Origin: an uncultured Eubacteriaceae bacterium | GTDB lineage: Bacteria; Bacillota; Clostridia; Peptostreptococcales; Anaerovoracaceae | DNA: 64,000 bases | Reading direction: 5' to 3' | NCBI GenBank assembly: GCA_903789635.1 | Contig: CAIFEY010000001.1 | Coordinates: forward strand, 62,001-126,000 | Part shown: positions 42,603 to 51,645 of the stretch, in pieces | How positions within the stretch are numbered: the stretch's first letter is position 1 | Layout of the letters: every line of letters begins with the position of its first letter | Notes under the pieces: model-generated | The model's input: the letters and a program-made list of their open reading frames with translations, nothing else | Told to the model about the DNA's origin: nothing | Databases searched by the model: none | Translations under genes and position numbers: made by a program

Positions 42603-43453
42603 GAAATCTTTCATACGTATACAACGCCGGGATGCCGGACGAGCAGAAGGCCTTGGACAACGTGAGCTTTGAGGTCTACAACGGGCAGATCGCCTCGATC
42701 ATCGGCCACACGGGATCGGGTAAATCCACGCTGGTCCAGCATCTGAACGGCCTGCTGAAACCGAGCGAGGGCACGATCATCGTCGGCGGCACCGACATCA
42801 CGGAGGCCGGCGTCGCGATGCGCGAGATACGCCAGAAGGTCGGCCTGGTCTTCCAGTATCCGGAGTATCAGCTGTTCGAGGAGACCGTCGCGGCAGACGT
42901 CGCGTTCGGTCCTAAGAACCTCGGGCTGGATGAGATGGAGATCAACGATCGCGTCCGCGAGGCGCTGAGCCTCGTCGGTCTGGACGTGGACGAGGTCGGT
43001 GAGCGCTCACCGTTCGACCTTTCCGGCGGACAGAAGAGACGTGTGGCGATCGCGGGAATCATCGCGATGCGGCCGCAGGTGCTGATCCTGGACGAGCCGA
43101 CGGCAGGACTCGATCCGGGCGCGCACAGGGAGATCATCGACATGATCCGCAAGGTGCACGAGAAGGAGGAGAACATCGTCATCTTCGTCTCCCACAACAT
43201 GGATGACGTCGCCGCGCTGAGCGACAAGGTGCTCGTGATGGACCGCGGCCAGCTGATGATGTCGGGGACGCCGCAGGAGATCTTCCACCAGAGGGAGCGC
43301 CTCGCCAACGCCGGGCTGGACATTCCGTCCGCGGCCAAGCTGATGATGCAGCTCCGCAAGTCGGGATGCGAGGTTCCGGTCGACGCACTGACGAGAGAGG
43401 ACGCAGCGAAGGAGCTGGCTGCATATTTACAGGGAAAGAGTAGGAAATGCTGA
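42587..43453 (+). CDS. ecfA2: Energy-coupling factor transporter ATPase EcfA2
   Basis: The partner ATPase, 288 residues from the ATG at 42587. A longer open frame exists upstream, but it lies within ecfA1 in another frame and has no family match. It shows Walker A GHTGSGKST, VFQYPEYQLFEETVAADVAFGPKNLG, signature LSGGQKRRV and Walker B LILDEPTAGLDP. It overlaps ecfA1 by 16 bases and ecfT by 7, so translation is coupled through all three genes. Confidence 0.94.
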   Translation: MSIQVRNLSYVYNAGMPDEQKALDNVSFEVYNGQIASIIGHTGSGKSTLVQHLNGLLKPSEGTIIVGGTDITEAGVAMREIRQKVGLVFQYPEYQLFEETVAADVAFGPKNLGLDEMEINDRVREALSLVGLDVDEVGERSPFDLSGGQKRRVAIAGIIAMRPQVLILDEPTAGLDPGAHREIIDMIRKVHEKEENIVIFVSHNMDDVAALSDKVLVMDRGQLMMSGTPQEIFHQRERLANAGLDIPSAAKLMMQLRKSGCEVPVDALTREDAAKELAAYLQGKSRKC

Positions 43454-44259
43454 GAGATATAACATTAGGACAATACTATCCGGGAAGTTCGCCGATCCAC
43501 CGGCTGGACCCGAGGGTGAAGATTATTGCCACGCTGCTCTTTATCGTGGAATTGTTCATCGTGAATAATTTCATCGGATTCGCGATCTGTGCGGCGGCCA
43601 TGGCGATCTGCGTGATCGTCTCCAAGGTCCCGCTCAGCTTCATCATGCGCGGGCTGAAGCCGATCATCATCATCCTGCTGTTCACGTTCCTGCTGAACAT
43701 CTTCATGGTGGACGGCAAGGTGATCTGGACCCTGGGGCCTCTGGAGGTCACCAAGGAAGGGCTGATCACGGCGATCTTCATGGCGATCCGCCTGATCCTG
43801 CTGATCATCGGGTCGTCCCTGCTGACGCTGACGACGACGCCGATCCGGCTGACCGACGGCATAGAACGGCTTCTGAGTCCGTTCGAACGGTTCGGGCTGC
43901 CGGCGCACGACATCGCGATGATGATGTCGATCGCGCTGAGGTTCATCCCGACGCTGCTGGAGGAGGCCGACAAGATCATGAAGGCGCAGCAGGCGAGGGG
44001 CGCCGACTTTGAGTCGGGCAACATCATGCGCAGGGCCAAGTCCCTGATCCCGATTCTGATCCCGCTGTTCGTCAGCGCGTTCCGGATCGCGCAGGACCTC
44101 GCAATGGCGATGGAGTCGCGGTGCTACCGCGGCGGCAAAGGCAGGACGCGTCTGCACGAGATGCGGTTCCACCGCAAGGACGTCATCAGCATGATCGTGC
44201 TGTTCGTCTTCCTCGCGGGAATCATCGTCGAGAGAATGTTGGTAGAGTCAGATATTTAA
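43447..44259 (+). CDS. ecfT: Energy-coupling factor transporter transmembrane protein EcfT
   Basis: The membrane scaffold that joins the ATPases to S components. The 270 residues start GQYYPGSSPIHRLDPRVKI, followed by several TM helices. The coupling helices carry the family's Ala-Arg-Gly signatures (QQARGADF and ESRCYRGG). No S-component gene lies beside it, so this is a shared (group II) module serving S proteins encoded elsewhere. trmB follows eight bases later. Confidence 0.94.
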   Translation: MLRDITLGQYYPGSSPIHRLDPRVKIIATLLFIVELFIVNNFIGFAICAAAMAICVIVSKVPLSFIMRGLKPIIIILLFTFLLNIFMVDGKVIWTLGPLEVTKEGLITAIFMAIRLILLIIGSSLLTLTTTPIRLTDGIERLLSPFERFGLPAHDIAMMMSIALRFIPTLLEEADKIMKAQQARGADFESGNIMRRAKSLIPILIPLFVSAFRIAQDLAMAMESRCYRGGKGRTRLHEMRFHRKDVISMIVLFVFLAGIIVERMLVESDI

Positions 44260-44267
44260 GGTGAACA

Positions 44268-44993
44268 ATGAGACAGAGACATATTAAAAACCTGGACGAG
44301 CTGCTGAAGGACTACGAGGATCAGCTGATCGCAAGACCGGAGGAGATGAAGGGACACTGGCGCGATGCGTTCCGCGAGCCGTGCTTTGAGAAGGAGCGGG
44401 GGCCGCTCTGCGACGGGGACCTCGCTTCCCGTCCGCTGTACGCGGAGGTCGGATGCGGTAAAGGCCAGTTCATCACCAGGCTTTCCTCGCTGCATCCGGA
44501 GAACCTGTACCTCGCCGTCGAGGGGCACGAGAGCGTCGGATTCTACGCGCTGAAGAAGACCAGGGCTGCGGAGCGCGAGAACGTGCGCTTCGTCCTGAAC
44601 TACATCCACGACGCGCGCGATTTCTTTGAGCGCGGGGAGATCGACGGCCTGTACCTGAACTTCAGCGATCCCTGGCCTAAGCCGCGCCACGAGAAGCGCC
44701 GCCTGACGAGTCCGAGAATGCTGGGTGAGTTCGCGAGCGTGATCAAGCCGGGCGGATTCATCGAGTTCAAGACGGACAACGATGAATTATTTGCCTACTC
44801 AGAGGAGCAGTTCCGCGCGCATCCGATGATGGATGTTGAATTTGTCACACACGACCTGCACCGGGACGTTCCGCTAGATCAGTTGGTCACGACAGAATAT
44901 GAGGATAAATTTTCGTCGCAGGGTAAAAATATCCATTTCATTCGTGTGAGAATTCTGGAAACCCTTGAAAATGAAGAGGGCTCCGCGTTATAA
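44268..44993 (+). CDS. trmB: tRNA (guanine-N7-)-methyltransferase
   Basis: It makes m7G46 in tRNA variable loops with SAM. The 241 residues show YAEVGCGKGQFITRLS (SAM-binding loop), YLAVEGHESVGFYALKK, the family motif LNFSDPWPKPRHEKRRLTSPRMLGEF and FIEFKTDNDELFAYS. Only AAGGTG lies ahead of the ATG, consistent with coupling to ecfT. The promoter of the next gene overlaps its 3' end. Confidence 0.95.
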   Translation: MRQRHIKNLDELLKDYEDQLIARPEEMKGHWRDAFREPCFEKERGPLCDGDLASRPLYAEVGCGKGQFITRLSSLHPENLYLAVEGHESVGFYALKKTRAAERENVRFVLNYIHDARDFFERGEIDGLYLNFSDPWPKPRHEKRRLTSPRMLGEFASVIKPGGFIEFKTDNDELFAYSEEQFRAHPMMDVEFVTHDLHRDVPLDQLVTTEYEDKFSSQGKNIHFIRVRILETLENEEGSAL

Positions 44994-44994
44994 T
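44965..44994 (+). promoter_or_regulatory. Promoter for the aminotransferase gene
   Basis: TTGAAA (44965-44970), 18 bp, TATAAT (44989-44994). The -10 box contains the trmB stop codon. Confidence 0.65.
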
Positions 44995-45068
44995 CGGAAA
45001 AAGCAGAGCACATCTGTGCCTGCTGCCAAACAATAATATATTGAGAAGTTACGCAAGGAGGCATTTAT

Positions 45069-46310
45069 ATGTCAGAGTATATCTTGGCACAGCAGAACGG
45101 CAGAAATATTCCGTCAGAAGATACGATTTTCGCTGTCAGCGGAAGAGCGAATGCAATGATCGAAAAAGTAGGAAAGGATAAGGTCTGCAACGCGACCGTC
45201 GGTACGCTGCTGGATGATCAGGGAAATCTGATCGTGCTGTCTTCTGTAGACAAGGTGTTCCACGAACTGTCTCCTGCAGAATACGCAGCCTACGCTCCGA
45301 TCGGAGGCACGCCGGGATTCCGCAAGGCGGTCATCCAGACGGCGCTGAGAGACTATCAGCCGAAGGGCATCGTCAAGGCCGTCGCCAGCCCGGGAGGAAC
45401 AGGTTCCATCCGTCTGGCGGTCGGAAACTACACGGAGCGCGGCGATAAAATCCTGGTTGCCGACTGGCACTGGGGTCCGTACGGAAAGATCGCAGGCGAG
45501 CTCGGCAGAGGCACCGCGACGTTCCGTCTCTTTGACAAAGACGGACACTTCAACACAGAGGACTTCAAGGCGACGCTGGAGTCGCTGCTCAAGGAGCAGA
45601 ATTCCCTGCTGCTGATCCTGAACACGCCTGCACAGAACCCGACCGGATACAGAATGTCCGACGACGAGTGGGCACAGGTCATCTCCGTCATCAAGGCACA
45701 GCCGAAGGATAAGAAGATCGCACTGCTGGTCGACACGGCTTACATCGACTTTGCCGGCGACGAGAACGAGGTCCGTTCCTTCCTGCCGTTCCTGGAGGAC
45801 GTTCCGGACAACGTCAAGACGATGCTGGCATACAGCCTCTCCAAGACATTCACGCTCTACGGCCTGCGCTGCGGCGCGCTGATCGGATTCAGCAAGACCG
45901 AGGAAGAGGCAGAGGAGTTCGTCCGCGTCTGTGAGTACTCCGCGAGAGCGAGCTGGTCCAACAGCCCTAAGGTCGGCCAGAGTATCATCGAGAGAATTTT
46001 CGCAGATCCGGAGCTCCTGAAGAAGGTAACTGCAGAGCGCGAAGAGCTTAGAAACATGCTGCTCGAGAGAGGCCATGCGTTCGAGGAAGAGGCGAAGAAG
46101 GTCGGACTTCCGATGATGCCGTTCGACGGCGGATTCTTCGCAGTCATCCCGTGCGAGAACCCGGCTGCCCTGGGAAGAGAGATCGAGAAGGAAGGCATCT
46201 TCATCATCCCGTTCGGCGACGGACTCCGTGTCTCCCTGGCCGCAATCCCGATGGATCAGTGCCGCATGATCCCGGCAAAGGTCAAGGCAGTCATGGACGC
46301 GCAGCGCTAA
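45069..46310 (+). CDS. Pyridoxal-phosphate aminotransferase, class I (aspartate/aromatic type)
   Basis: A 413-residue fold-type I aminotransferase. It resembles the aspartate/tyrosine aminotransferase family: APIGGTPGFRKAV near the N-terminus, a glycine-rich ASPGGTGSIRLA, LNTPAQNPTGY for cofactor contacts, VDTAYIDFAG, the Schiff-base lysine in YSLSKTFTLYGLRCG, and the substrate-carboxylate Arg in DGLRVSLAAIP. AAGGAGG lies before the start. The true amino acid cannot be read from the sequence; aromatic or aspartate transamination is the best guess. The gene stands alone. Confidence 0.88.
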   Translation: MSEYILAQQNGRNIPSEDTIFAVSGRANAMIEKVGKDKVCNATVGTLLDDQGNLIVLSSVDKVFHELSPAEYAAYAPIGGTPGFRKAVIQTALRDYQPKGIVKAVASPGGTGSIRLAVGNYTERGDKILVADWHWGPYGKIAGELGRGTATFRLFDKDGHFNTEDFKATLESLLKEQNSLLLILNTPAQNPTGYRMSDDEWAQVISVIKAQPKDKKIALLVDTAYIDFAGDENEVRSFLPFLEDVPDNVKTMLAYSLSKTFTLYGLRCGALIGFSKTEEEAEEFVRVCEYSARASWSNSPKVGQSIIERIFADPELLKKVTAEREELRNMLLERGHAFEEEAKKVGLPMMPFDGGFFAVIPCENPAALGREIEKEGIFIIPFGDGLRVSLAAIPMDQCRMIPAKVKAVMDAQR

Positions 46311-46331
46311 CCAGGTAAAAATATTATCTCC

Positions 46332-46360
46332 TTGAAGCGCTCACGAATTGATAGTATAAT
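46332..46360 (+). promoter_or_regulatory. Promoter for tRNA-Gly
   Basis: TTGAAG (46332-46337), 17 bp, TATAAT (46355-46360). The tRNA begins 44 bases later. Confidence 0.7.
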
Positions 46361-46404
46361 TAACCGTGTTGATGGAACGAGTTTTCGTCTCCGTCACACG
46401 TTCT

Positions 46405-46478
46405 GCGGGTGTAGTTTAATGGCAAAATACGAGCTTCCCAAGCTCGGGTCGGGAGTTCGATTCTCCTCACCCGCTCCA
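46405..46478 (+). tRNA. tRNA-Gly (CCC anticodon)
   Basis: The acceptor GCGGGTG pairs with CACCCGC with an encoded CCA. The anticodon arm CGAGC-TTCCCAA-GCTCG gives anticodon CCC, which reads GGG. The T-arm GGGAG-TTCGATT-CTCC(T) and the D-arm are intact. Confidence 0.95.
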
Positions 46479-46556
46479 TTATTCAGATGCCCTGGCAACA
46501 GGACAGAGCGCACGAGAGTGCGGGAGACGGTCAGCGTCTCATATTTGCATGGCAGT

Positions 46557-46599
46557 AAAATACTCCTCTTCAGATTCATGGTCTGGAGGGGAGTATTTT
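46557..46599. terminator. Terminator-like hairpin after tRNA-Gly
   Basis: AAAATACTCC (46557-46566) pairs with GGAGTATTTT (46590-46599), flanked by A and T runs on both strands, so it could work in either direction. Two smaller hairpins (CGCAC/GTGCG and GAGACG/CGTCTC) lie between it and the tRNA. Confidence 0.65.
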
Positions 46600-46676
46600 C
46601 GTCCATAAACGGGTAACAAAGAGTATAAGGAGGGAGGAACGCGCGGCCTTGCGACAGGGCGGCGCGGAGCAGCGAG

Positions 46677-47432
46677 ATGAAACTGATTTCATGGAATGTC
46701 AACGGCCTCAGGGCCTGCCTGAAAAAGGGATTTACGGAAGCGATGGAAGCGGAGGATGCGGACTTCATCTGCATTCAGGAGACGAAGATGCAGGAGGGGC
46801 AGGCGGATGTCGACCTCCCGGGCTACCAGCAGGTCTTCTGCAGCGCGGAGAAGAAGGGCTATTCCGGAACCGCGATCTTCATGCGGAAGGAGCCGATTTC
46901 CGTGAAGAAGAACTTTGGCACGCACACCGACGAGGGCCGCGCGATCATTTTGGAGTACGAGAACTTCTACCTGATCAACGTCTACGTGCCGAACGCGCAG
47001 CAGGGGCTGAAGCGGATCGACTACCGCATGCAGTGGGAGGACGACCTGAGGGAGTACCTGCAGGAGCTCGATAAGGAGAAGCCGGTCATCCTCTGCGGCG
47101 ACATGAACGTCGCGCACGAGGAGATCGACCTGAAGAACCCGAAGACGAACCGCGGCAACGCGGGATTCTCCGACGAGGAGCGCGGCAAGATGACGGAACT
47201 GCTCGGCGCGGGCTTCACGGACACGTTCCGCTACCTGCATCCGGATGCGACGGGCATCTACAGCTGGTGGTCCTACCGCTTCCACGCGAGAGACAACAAC
47301 GCCGGATGGCGGATCGACTACTTCCTGGTCAGCGACCGCCTGCAGGAAAAGATTCAAAAGGCGGAGATCCAGACCGACATTTTCGGCAGCGACCACTGCC
47401 CGGTCGAGCTGGATATCGACTTGCCACTTTAA
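46677..47432 (+). CDS. exoA: Exodeoxyribonuclease III / AP endonuclease
   Basis: It cuts DNA at abasic sites and trims 3' ends during base-excision repair. The 251 residues begin KLISWNVNGLRACLKKGF and show CIQETKMQ (catalytic Glu), CGDMNVAHEEIDLKNPKTNRGNAGF, WWSYRFHARDNNAGWRIDYFLVS and the final GSDHCPV with catalytic Asp-His. The start has GGAG seven bases upstream; a stronger AGGAGGGAGG lies 40 bases away and serves no frame I can support. Confidence 0.95.
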   Translation: MKLISWNVNGLRACLKKGFTEAMEAEDADFICIQETKMQEGQADVDLPGYQQVFCSAEKKGYSGTAIFMRKEPISVKKNFGTHTDEGRAIILEYENFYLINVYVPNAQQGLKRIDYRMQWEDDLREYLQELDKEKPVILCGDMNVAHEEIDLKNPKTNRGNAGFSDEERGKMTELLGAGFTDTFRYLHPDATGIYSWWSYRFHARDNNAGWRIDYFLVSDRLQEKIQKAEIQTDIFGSDHCPVELDIDLPL

Positions 47433-47519
47433 ATTTTGAGCGGGAGGAACGGCGGAAGAAGGGCAAAGCCGCCGCCGAGACGGATTGGCTGTGCAGAGGC
47501 GCAGCCGGAGGTGTTACAG

Positions 47520-48428
47520 ATGAATGGGATCATTCGGAAATGCAATAAGGATATCGTGACGACGTCGTACGCGTACTACGCGAAAACCATAGAGTGCGGG
47601 CGGTCGTTCACGATTGTGCAGGTGTCGGACCTGCAGAGCGAGTATTTTGGGACGGGGCAGCGCGGGCTGCTGGAGGCGGTGAAGGGCTGTGACCCGGATC
47701 TCATCGTGTTTACAGGGGACCTCGTGGACCGCGGTCACACGGACTACCTGGCGGCAGAGAAGGCGATTCACGTGCTGCAGTCCGTCGCGCCCGTGTATTA
47801 CGTCAACGGCAATCACGAGGCGGACCTGTTCTCGGCGGAGGCGGCGGATCTGTACCAGGTGCTGAAGAGGGACGGCGTGCATGTCCTGCTCGACCGCGGC
47901 GAGATCGCGGAGTTCAACGGCGTACGAGTGAACATCGCCGGGCTGTCCGAGTACACGATCTTCCAGGCGCGCGGACAGCAGGCGGGGACCGGGCACCGCA
48001 CCAAGAAGCAGACCCTCGCTGTTTCACCGGTCGTGCGCCAGATCAGGAGGGCGTTCGGCGACCGTGACGCCGCGCACAGATCACAGGAGGGGTCGATCAG
48101 GATTCTGCTCGCACACGAGCCGCAGTATCTGCGGTGGTATTCCGCGGCCAAGCCGGACCTGATCTTCTCTGGCCATGCGCACGGCGGGCAGTTCTGTCTG
48201 CCGGGCAGGCGCGGCCTGTTCGCACCGGACCAGGGCGTCTTCCCGAAGCTGACCTGGGGCCGTCACCGCTGCGGCGACACGACGATGTTCATCAGCCGCG
48301 GCCTCGGAAACAGCTCGTTCCCGCTGAGGCTGAACAACCCGCCGGAGATCGTCCGCGTGCAGGTGATCGGAACCGCGGAAGAGGAGCGGGCCGTTCAGGG
48401 ACAAAGTTCGGACGCCCAGGCGGAATAA
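47520..48428 (+). CDS. Calcineurin-like metallophosphoesterase with an altered first motif
   Basis: A 302-residue enzyme of the calcineurin-like phosphoesterase fold. Metal-binding motifs in order are VSDLQSEYFG, TGDLVDRGH, VNGNHEA, LLAHEPQYL and FSGHAHGGQF. The first is normally D-x-H; here the His is a Gln, so one metal ligand may be weakened. There is no signal peptide. The start at 47520 has GGAGGTG seven bases upstream; a longer in-frame start is less likely. The substrate is unknown. It lies 87 bp after exoA and may share its transcript, ending at a strong terminator. Confidence 0.85.
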   Translation: MNGIIRKCNKDIVTTSYAYYAKTIECGRSFTIVQVSDLQSEYFGTGQRGLLEAVKGCDPDLIVFTGDLVDRGHTDYLAAEKAIHVLQSVAPVYYVNGNHEADLFSAEAADLYQVLKRDGVHVLLDRGEIAEFNGVRVNIAGLSEYTIFQARGQQAGTGHRTKKQTLAVSPVVRQIRRAFGDRDAAHRSQEGSIRILLAHEPQYLRWYSAAKPDLIFSGHAHGGQFCLPGRRGLFAPDQGVFPKLTWGRHRCGDTTMFISRGLGNSSFPLRLNNPPEIVRVQVIGTAEEERAVQGQSSDAQAE

Positions 48429-48525
48429 ACGGATCTGCCGAACCGACGAACGGCCGAGAGGCCGATTTACCGCCTGCCGGCAGGGCGGACGGATCACCTG
48501 AAAAGTGAAATTTTGCCGAAAAACC

Positions 48526-48555
48526 AACGTGTTCTAACGTATTCCAACGCATTTT
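48526..48555 (+). repeat. Three degenerate 10-bp tandem repeats
   Basis: AACGTGTTCT, AACGTATTCC and AACGCATTTT follow each other directly in the spacer before the terminator at 48559. Confidence 0.6.
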
Positions 48556-48558
48556 ACC

Positions 48559-48607
48559 AAAGGCGCAGAAGGGGAAAAGACGCTCTTTTTCCCGGCTGCG
48601 CCTTTTT
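48559..48607 (+). terminator. Long terminator hairpin after the phosphoesterase gene
   Basis: AAAGGCGCAG (48559-48568) pairs with CTGCGCCTTT (48596-48605), and inner GGGGAAAAGA pairs with TCTTTTTCCC. A T-run ends the element. Confidence 0.8.
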
Positions 48608-48619
48608 CGTGTGATTCAA

Positions 48620-48648
48620 TTGACGGGTTCCGGCAGGGTTGGTACGAT
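48620..48648 (+). promoter_or_regulatory. Promoter for the PC4/YdbC-like gene
   Basis: TTGACG (48620-48625), 17 bp, TACGAT (48643-48648), with a TGG extended -10. Confidence 0.6.
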
Positions 48649-48712
48649 GTGGTCATCTCGATTGCGGCAGTAAAATTCAGACTAGTGACGAAGGAAGGAG
48701 TCAGAATCAGAC

Positions 48713-49477
48713 ATGAGCAGAAAGTTTAATAAGAATGACAATGATGAATTCAAGTACACCATCCGCGAGAGACTCGGGGTGATCACCAAGAAGCAGAACG
48801 GCTGGAGCAAGGAGCTGAACCTCGTCTGCTGGTTCGACAAGGAGCCGGCGAAGTACGACATCCGCGAATGGTCGCCGGACCACTCGCACATGAGCAGGGG
48901 CATCACGATGTACAGCGAGGAGATGGATGCGCTGGTGAAGCTCTACCAGCAGCATTTGGAGGATAATGAGGAGTTCGCGGTTGCCGAGCGCAAGCGTGAG
49001 GAAGAGGCCAGACGGGAGGCGCAGCGCAGACTGCGTCAGGAGGAGCGGAACGCGCAGGCGAGCTTTGACCGTCAGAGGGAGCTGACGCAGAAGGCGCTCC
49101 TCGAGGCGGAGCGCGAGCAGATGTACCGCGAGATGAAGGCGGACTTCATGAAGGAGATGGCGGCGGAGCGTGAGAAGTTTAGGAATGAGCAGGCTTCTCT
49201 GACAGGGACAAAGTCCGAGGAGCACAAGTCTTCCGAGGCTGCCGGAGAGACGGATTTCGGCAGGGATGAAGAGAAGGCAGCTGCGGCTGCGGGCATCGAT
49301 GCAGATGCGTTCGAGGCGCCTTCGATCGCTGACGGAACGGATGCGGAACTGGAGGCGGCCGCAGAGGAGAGCAGCTGCACAGAGGAAAACGAATTCGACA
49401 CCGAATCCACCGACATCCCGGCCGGTCTGGTTGCGGAGTCGGAGTTCGCGTCGCTGAATGAGGACGTCCCGTTCTAG
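48713..49477 (+). CDS. PC4/YdbC-like ssDNA-binding protein with a charged coiled-coil tail
   Basis: The first ~75 residues match the bacterial YdbC-type PC4 domain, a homodimeric single-stranded DNA or RNA binder: FKYTIRERLGVITKKQNGWSKELNLVCWFDKEPAKYDIREWSPDHSHMSRGI. YdbC proteins are usually only ~70-80 residues, whereas this one has 254. Residues ~85-165 form a Glu/Arg/Gln-rich probable coiled coil (RKREEEARREAQRRLRQEE), and the rest is an acidic, Ala/Ser/Glu-rich disordered tail ending in EDVPF. The final DVPF resembles the acidic-tip ends of SSB proteins (DDIPF). GAAGGAAGGAGTC lies upstream. It stands alone and its cellular role is unknown. Confidence 0.75.
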   Translation: MSRKFNKNDNDEFKYTIRERLGVITKKQNGWSKELNLVCWFDKEPAKYDIREWSPDHSHMSRGITMYSEEMDALVKLYQQHLEDNEEFAVAERKREEEARREAQRRLRQEERNAQASFDRQRELTQKALLEAEREQMYREMKADFMKEMAAEREKFRNEQASLTGTKSEEHKSSEAAGETDFGRDEEKAAAAAGIDADAFEAPSIADGTDAELEAAAEESSCTEENEFDTESTDIPAGLVAESEFASLNEDVPF

Positions 49478-49629
49478 CGGCAGCGAGGCCGGTTCACCGT
49501 GGCCCCCGGGGCAGGCGTGGGTTTGAATTCGTATCCGGTCAGGCGGCTGGCGGCGGTTTCATGGCGGTATCCAGGCAGTCCGCCGCCTGCCTGCCTTACG
49601 ACCGAATCCCGGGAGAACTGCGGCCTTGT

Positions 49630-49657
49630 TTGTAATTCATGTCCGGTGTGGTATCAT
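49630..49657 (+). promoter_or_regulatory. Candidate promoter for the nucleoside kinase gene
   Basis: TTGTAA (49630-49635), 16 bp, TATCAT (49652-49657) with TGG just before it. The 150 bp before it are GC-rich without further signals. Confidence 0.5.
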
Positions 49658-49713
49658 TAAGATACACTGTTCCGACAAATCGTCAAAAAGTCGGAGAGAA
49701 GAGGTAGGACAGA

Positions 49714-51381
49714 ATGAGAATCAGGTTGAAGACTGAACCGAACGGAAAATATCAGAAGGCCGACATCGCGCGGGGGACGAGCATCGAGGAACTGTACCGG
49801 AAGCTCGAGGACAAGCTCCCGTACACGGTGCTCGCGGCGCGCGTCAACTGTAAATACGAGGGACTGCGCTTTCAGCTGGAGCACGAGTGTGACGTGGAGC
49901 TCCTGGACCTCAGGACGCAGGCGGCGAGCTACGTCTATCAGGACAGCCTGTCGATGATCTTTGTCACAGCGGCGAACGAGGTCCTGGACGGCGTGCGGGT
50001 CGAGGTGGCCAACTCGCTGAACCAGGGCCTGTACATCGAACTGAAGGGGTACAGCCCGGTTTCCGATGAGATCGTCGACAAGATCCGCGACAGGATGCAG
50101 GAGATGATCGATGCGGACATCCCGTTCGAGAAGACGTTCAAGGCCAGCGCCGAGATCGCCGAGATCGTCGATGAGCAGGGCTACATGAACAACACCGTCC
50201 GCCTGATGAACGAGTTCACCAAGGACTTCCGCCTGAAGCTCTACACGCTGAACGGCTATTCCGAGTTCGCCTACGGACTGATGGCGCCGTCGACGGGGTA
50301 TCTGAAGATCTTCGAGCTCCGCCGCTACAAGTTCGGCGTGCTCCTGCGCTTCCCGAACTGCCACGAGCCGGACAGGCTCCCGGAATACCGCAACCAGCCG
50401 AAGCTCTACCAGGCGTTCGGCGAGCAGACGCGGTGGGACCGGCTGCTCGGCATCAACTACGTGGCCGACCTGAACGAGCAGATCCGCGCGGGAAAATCCA
50501 GGGACCTGATCCAGGTCGCGGAGGCCCTGCAGGAGAAGAAGATCGCCGAGATCGCCGACCAGATCCGTCAGATGCAGAAGCGCATCATCCTGATCGCGGG
50601 CCCGTCCTCCTCCGGGAAGACCACGTTCGCGAGAAGGCTGAAGGTCCAGCTCAGGGTAGTCGGCCTGGAGGCCATCTGCCTGAGCACGGACGACTACTTC
50701 CGCGAGCGCGGTGAGACGCCGCTGGACGAAAACGGCGAGCCGGACTATGAAGGATTCGGTGCGATTGACAAAGATCTCTTCACGCAGAACATGAACGACC
50801 TGCTGGATGGGAAGAAGGTCGACCTTCCGGTCTTCGACTTCCTGAGCGGACAGAAACAGTACGGAAAGAACGTGACCGAGCTCAGGCCGGGGCAGCCGAT
50901 CATCATCGAGGGCATCCACGGCCTGAACAGCAGGCTGACCGAGGGTATCGCTGAGGAGGAAAAGTTCAAGATCTACATCAGCCCGCTCACGCAGCTGAAC
51001 GTGGATGAGCACAACCGCGTGCCGACGACGGACGAGCGCCTGCTCCGCAGGCTGGTCAGAGACTACCAGTTCCGCGGGCACAGCGCGTCGGAGACGATCG
51101 CCGAGTGGCCTAAGGTCCGCGCCGGGGAGGACGTCAACATCTTCCCGTACAGCGGCGAGGCGGATGTGCTGTTCAATTCTTACCTGGACTACGAGATCGC
51201 CGTGCTGAGGAAGTATGCCGAGCCGCTGCTGCGCTCCGTGACGCTGGATGACCCGTCCTACGCGGAGGCGAACAGAATGATGAAGTTCCTTCACTTCTTC
51301 GAGACGATCGAGGACGACGAGGTCATCGTCAACAACTCGATCCTCCGGGAGTTTATCGGCGGCAGCATATTCGTCAGCTAG
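49714..51381 (+). CDS. TGS-domain nucleoside (uridine-type) kinase
   Basis: A 555-residue fusion known in Clostridia. The N-terminal ~60 residues look like a TGS domain, then comes a threonyl-tRNA-synthetase second-additional-domain-like region. From ~290 a P-loop kinase of the uridine kinase/phosphoribulokinase family follows, with Walker A AGPSSSGKTTFARRL, STDDYFRERGETPLDENGEPDYEGF, IIIEGIHGLN and RRLVRDYQFRGHSASETI. It probably phosphorylates a nucleoside; the role of the tRNA-synthetase-like part is unknown. AGAAGAGGTAGG lies before the start. Confidence 0.85.
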   Translation: MRIRLKTEPNGKYQKADIARGTSIEELYRKLEDKLPYTVLAARVNCKYEGLRFQLEHECDVELLDLRTQAASYVYQDSLSMIFVTAANEVLDGVRVEVANSLNQGLYIELKGYSPVSDEIVDKIRDRMQEMIDADIPFEKTFKASAEIAEIVDEQGYMNNTVRLMNEFTKDFRLKLYTLNGYSEFAYGLMAPSTGYLKIFELRRYKFGVLLRFPNCHEPDRLPEYRNQPKLYQAFGEQTRWDRLLGINYVADLNEQIRAGKSRDLIQVAEALQEKKIAEIADQIRQMQKRIILIAGPSSSGKTTFARRLKVQLRVVGLEAICLSTDDYFRERGETPLDENGEPDYEGFGAIDKDLFTQNMNDLLDGKKVDLPVFDFLSGQKQYGKNVTELRPGQPIIIEGIHGLNSRLTEGIAEEEKFKIYISPLTQLNVDEHNRVPTTDERLLRRLVRDYQFRGHSASETIAEWPKVRAGEDVNIFPYSGEADVLFNSYLDYEIAVLRKYAEPLLRSVTLDDPSYAEANRMMKFLHFFETIEDDEVIVNNSILREFIGGSIFVS

Positions 51382-51462
51382 CGCGGCAGAATATTAACGG
51401 GAGAATGAAAATCAATATAAACATTAATCGCGTTATCAGGTATAATAATACCTGAAGCACGG

Positions 51463-51497
51463 AGGCAGGAGCCATGAACGGGCTTCTGCCTTTTTTT
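51463..51497 (+). terminator. Rho-independent terminator after the nucleoside kinase
   Basis: An 11-bp stem (51463-51473 with 51481-51491, one G-U) followed by seven T. A smaller palindrome, CAGGTAT/ATACCTG, lies just before it (51437-51454). The ~220 bp up to the minus-strand gene hold no supportable gene. Confidence 0.9.
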
Positions 51498-51645
51498 GCC
51501 TTACTGAGAAACTGCGGTCCGAACGGCAGTCTGAACTTCCTGTCCGGACCGGGGGCCGAGGGACGCGGCCAAGGGATCCGCGGGGCAGAAATACATATTT
51601 ACGGAATATGTTTCTGGGTCGGTATGAACCAGGAAAACGATTTAC

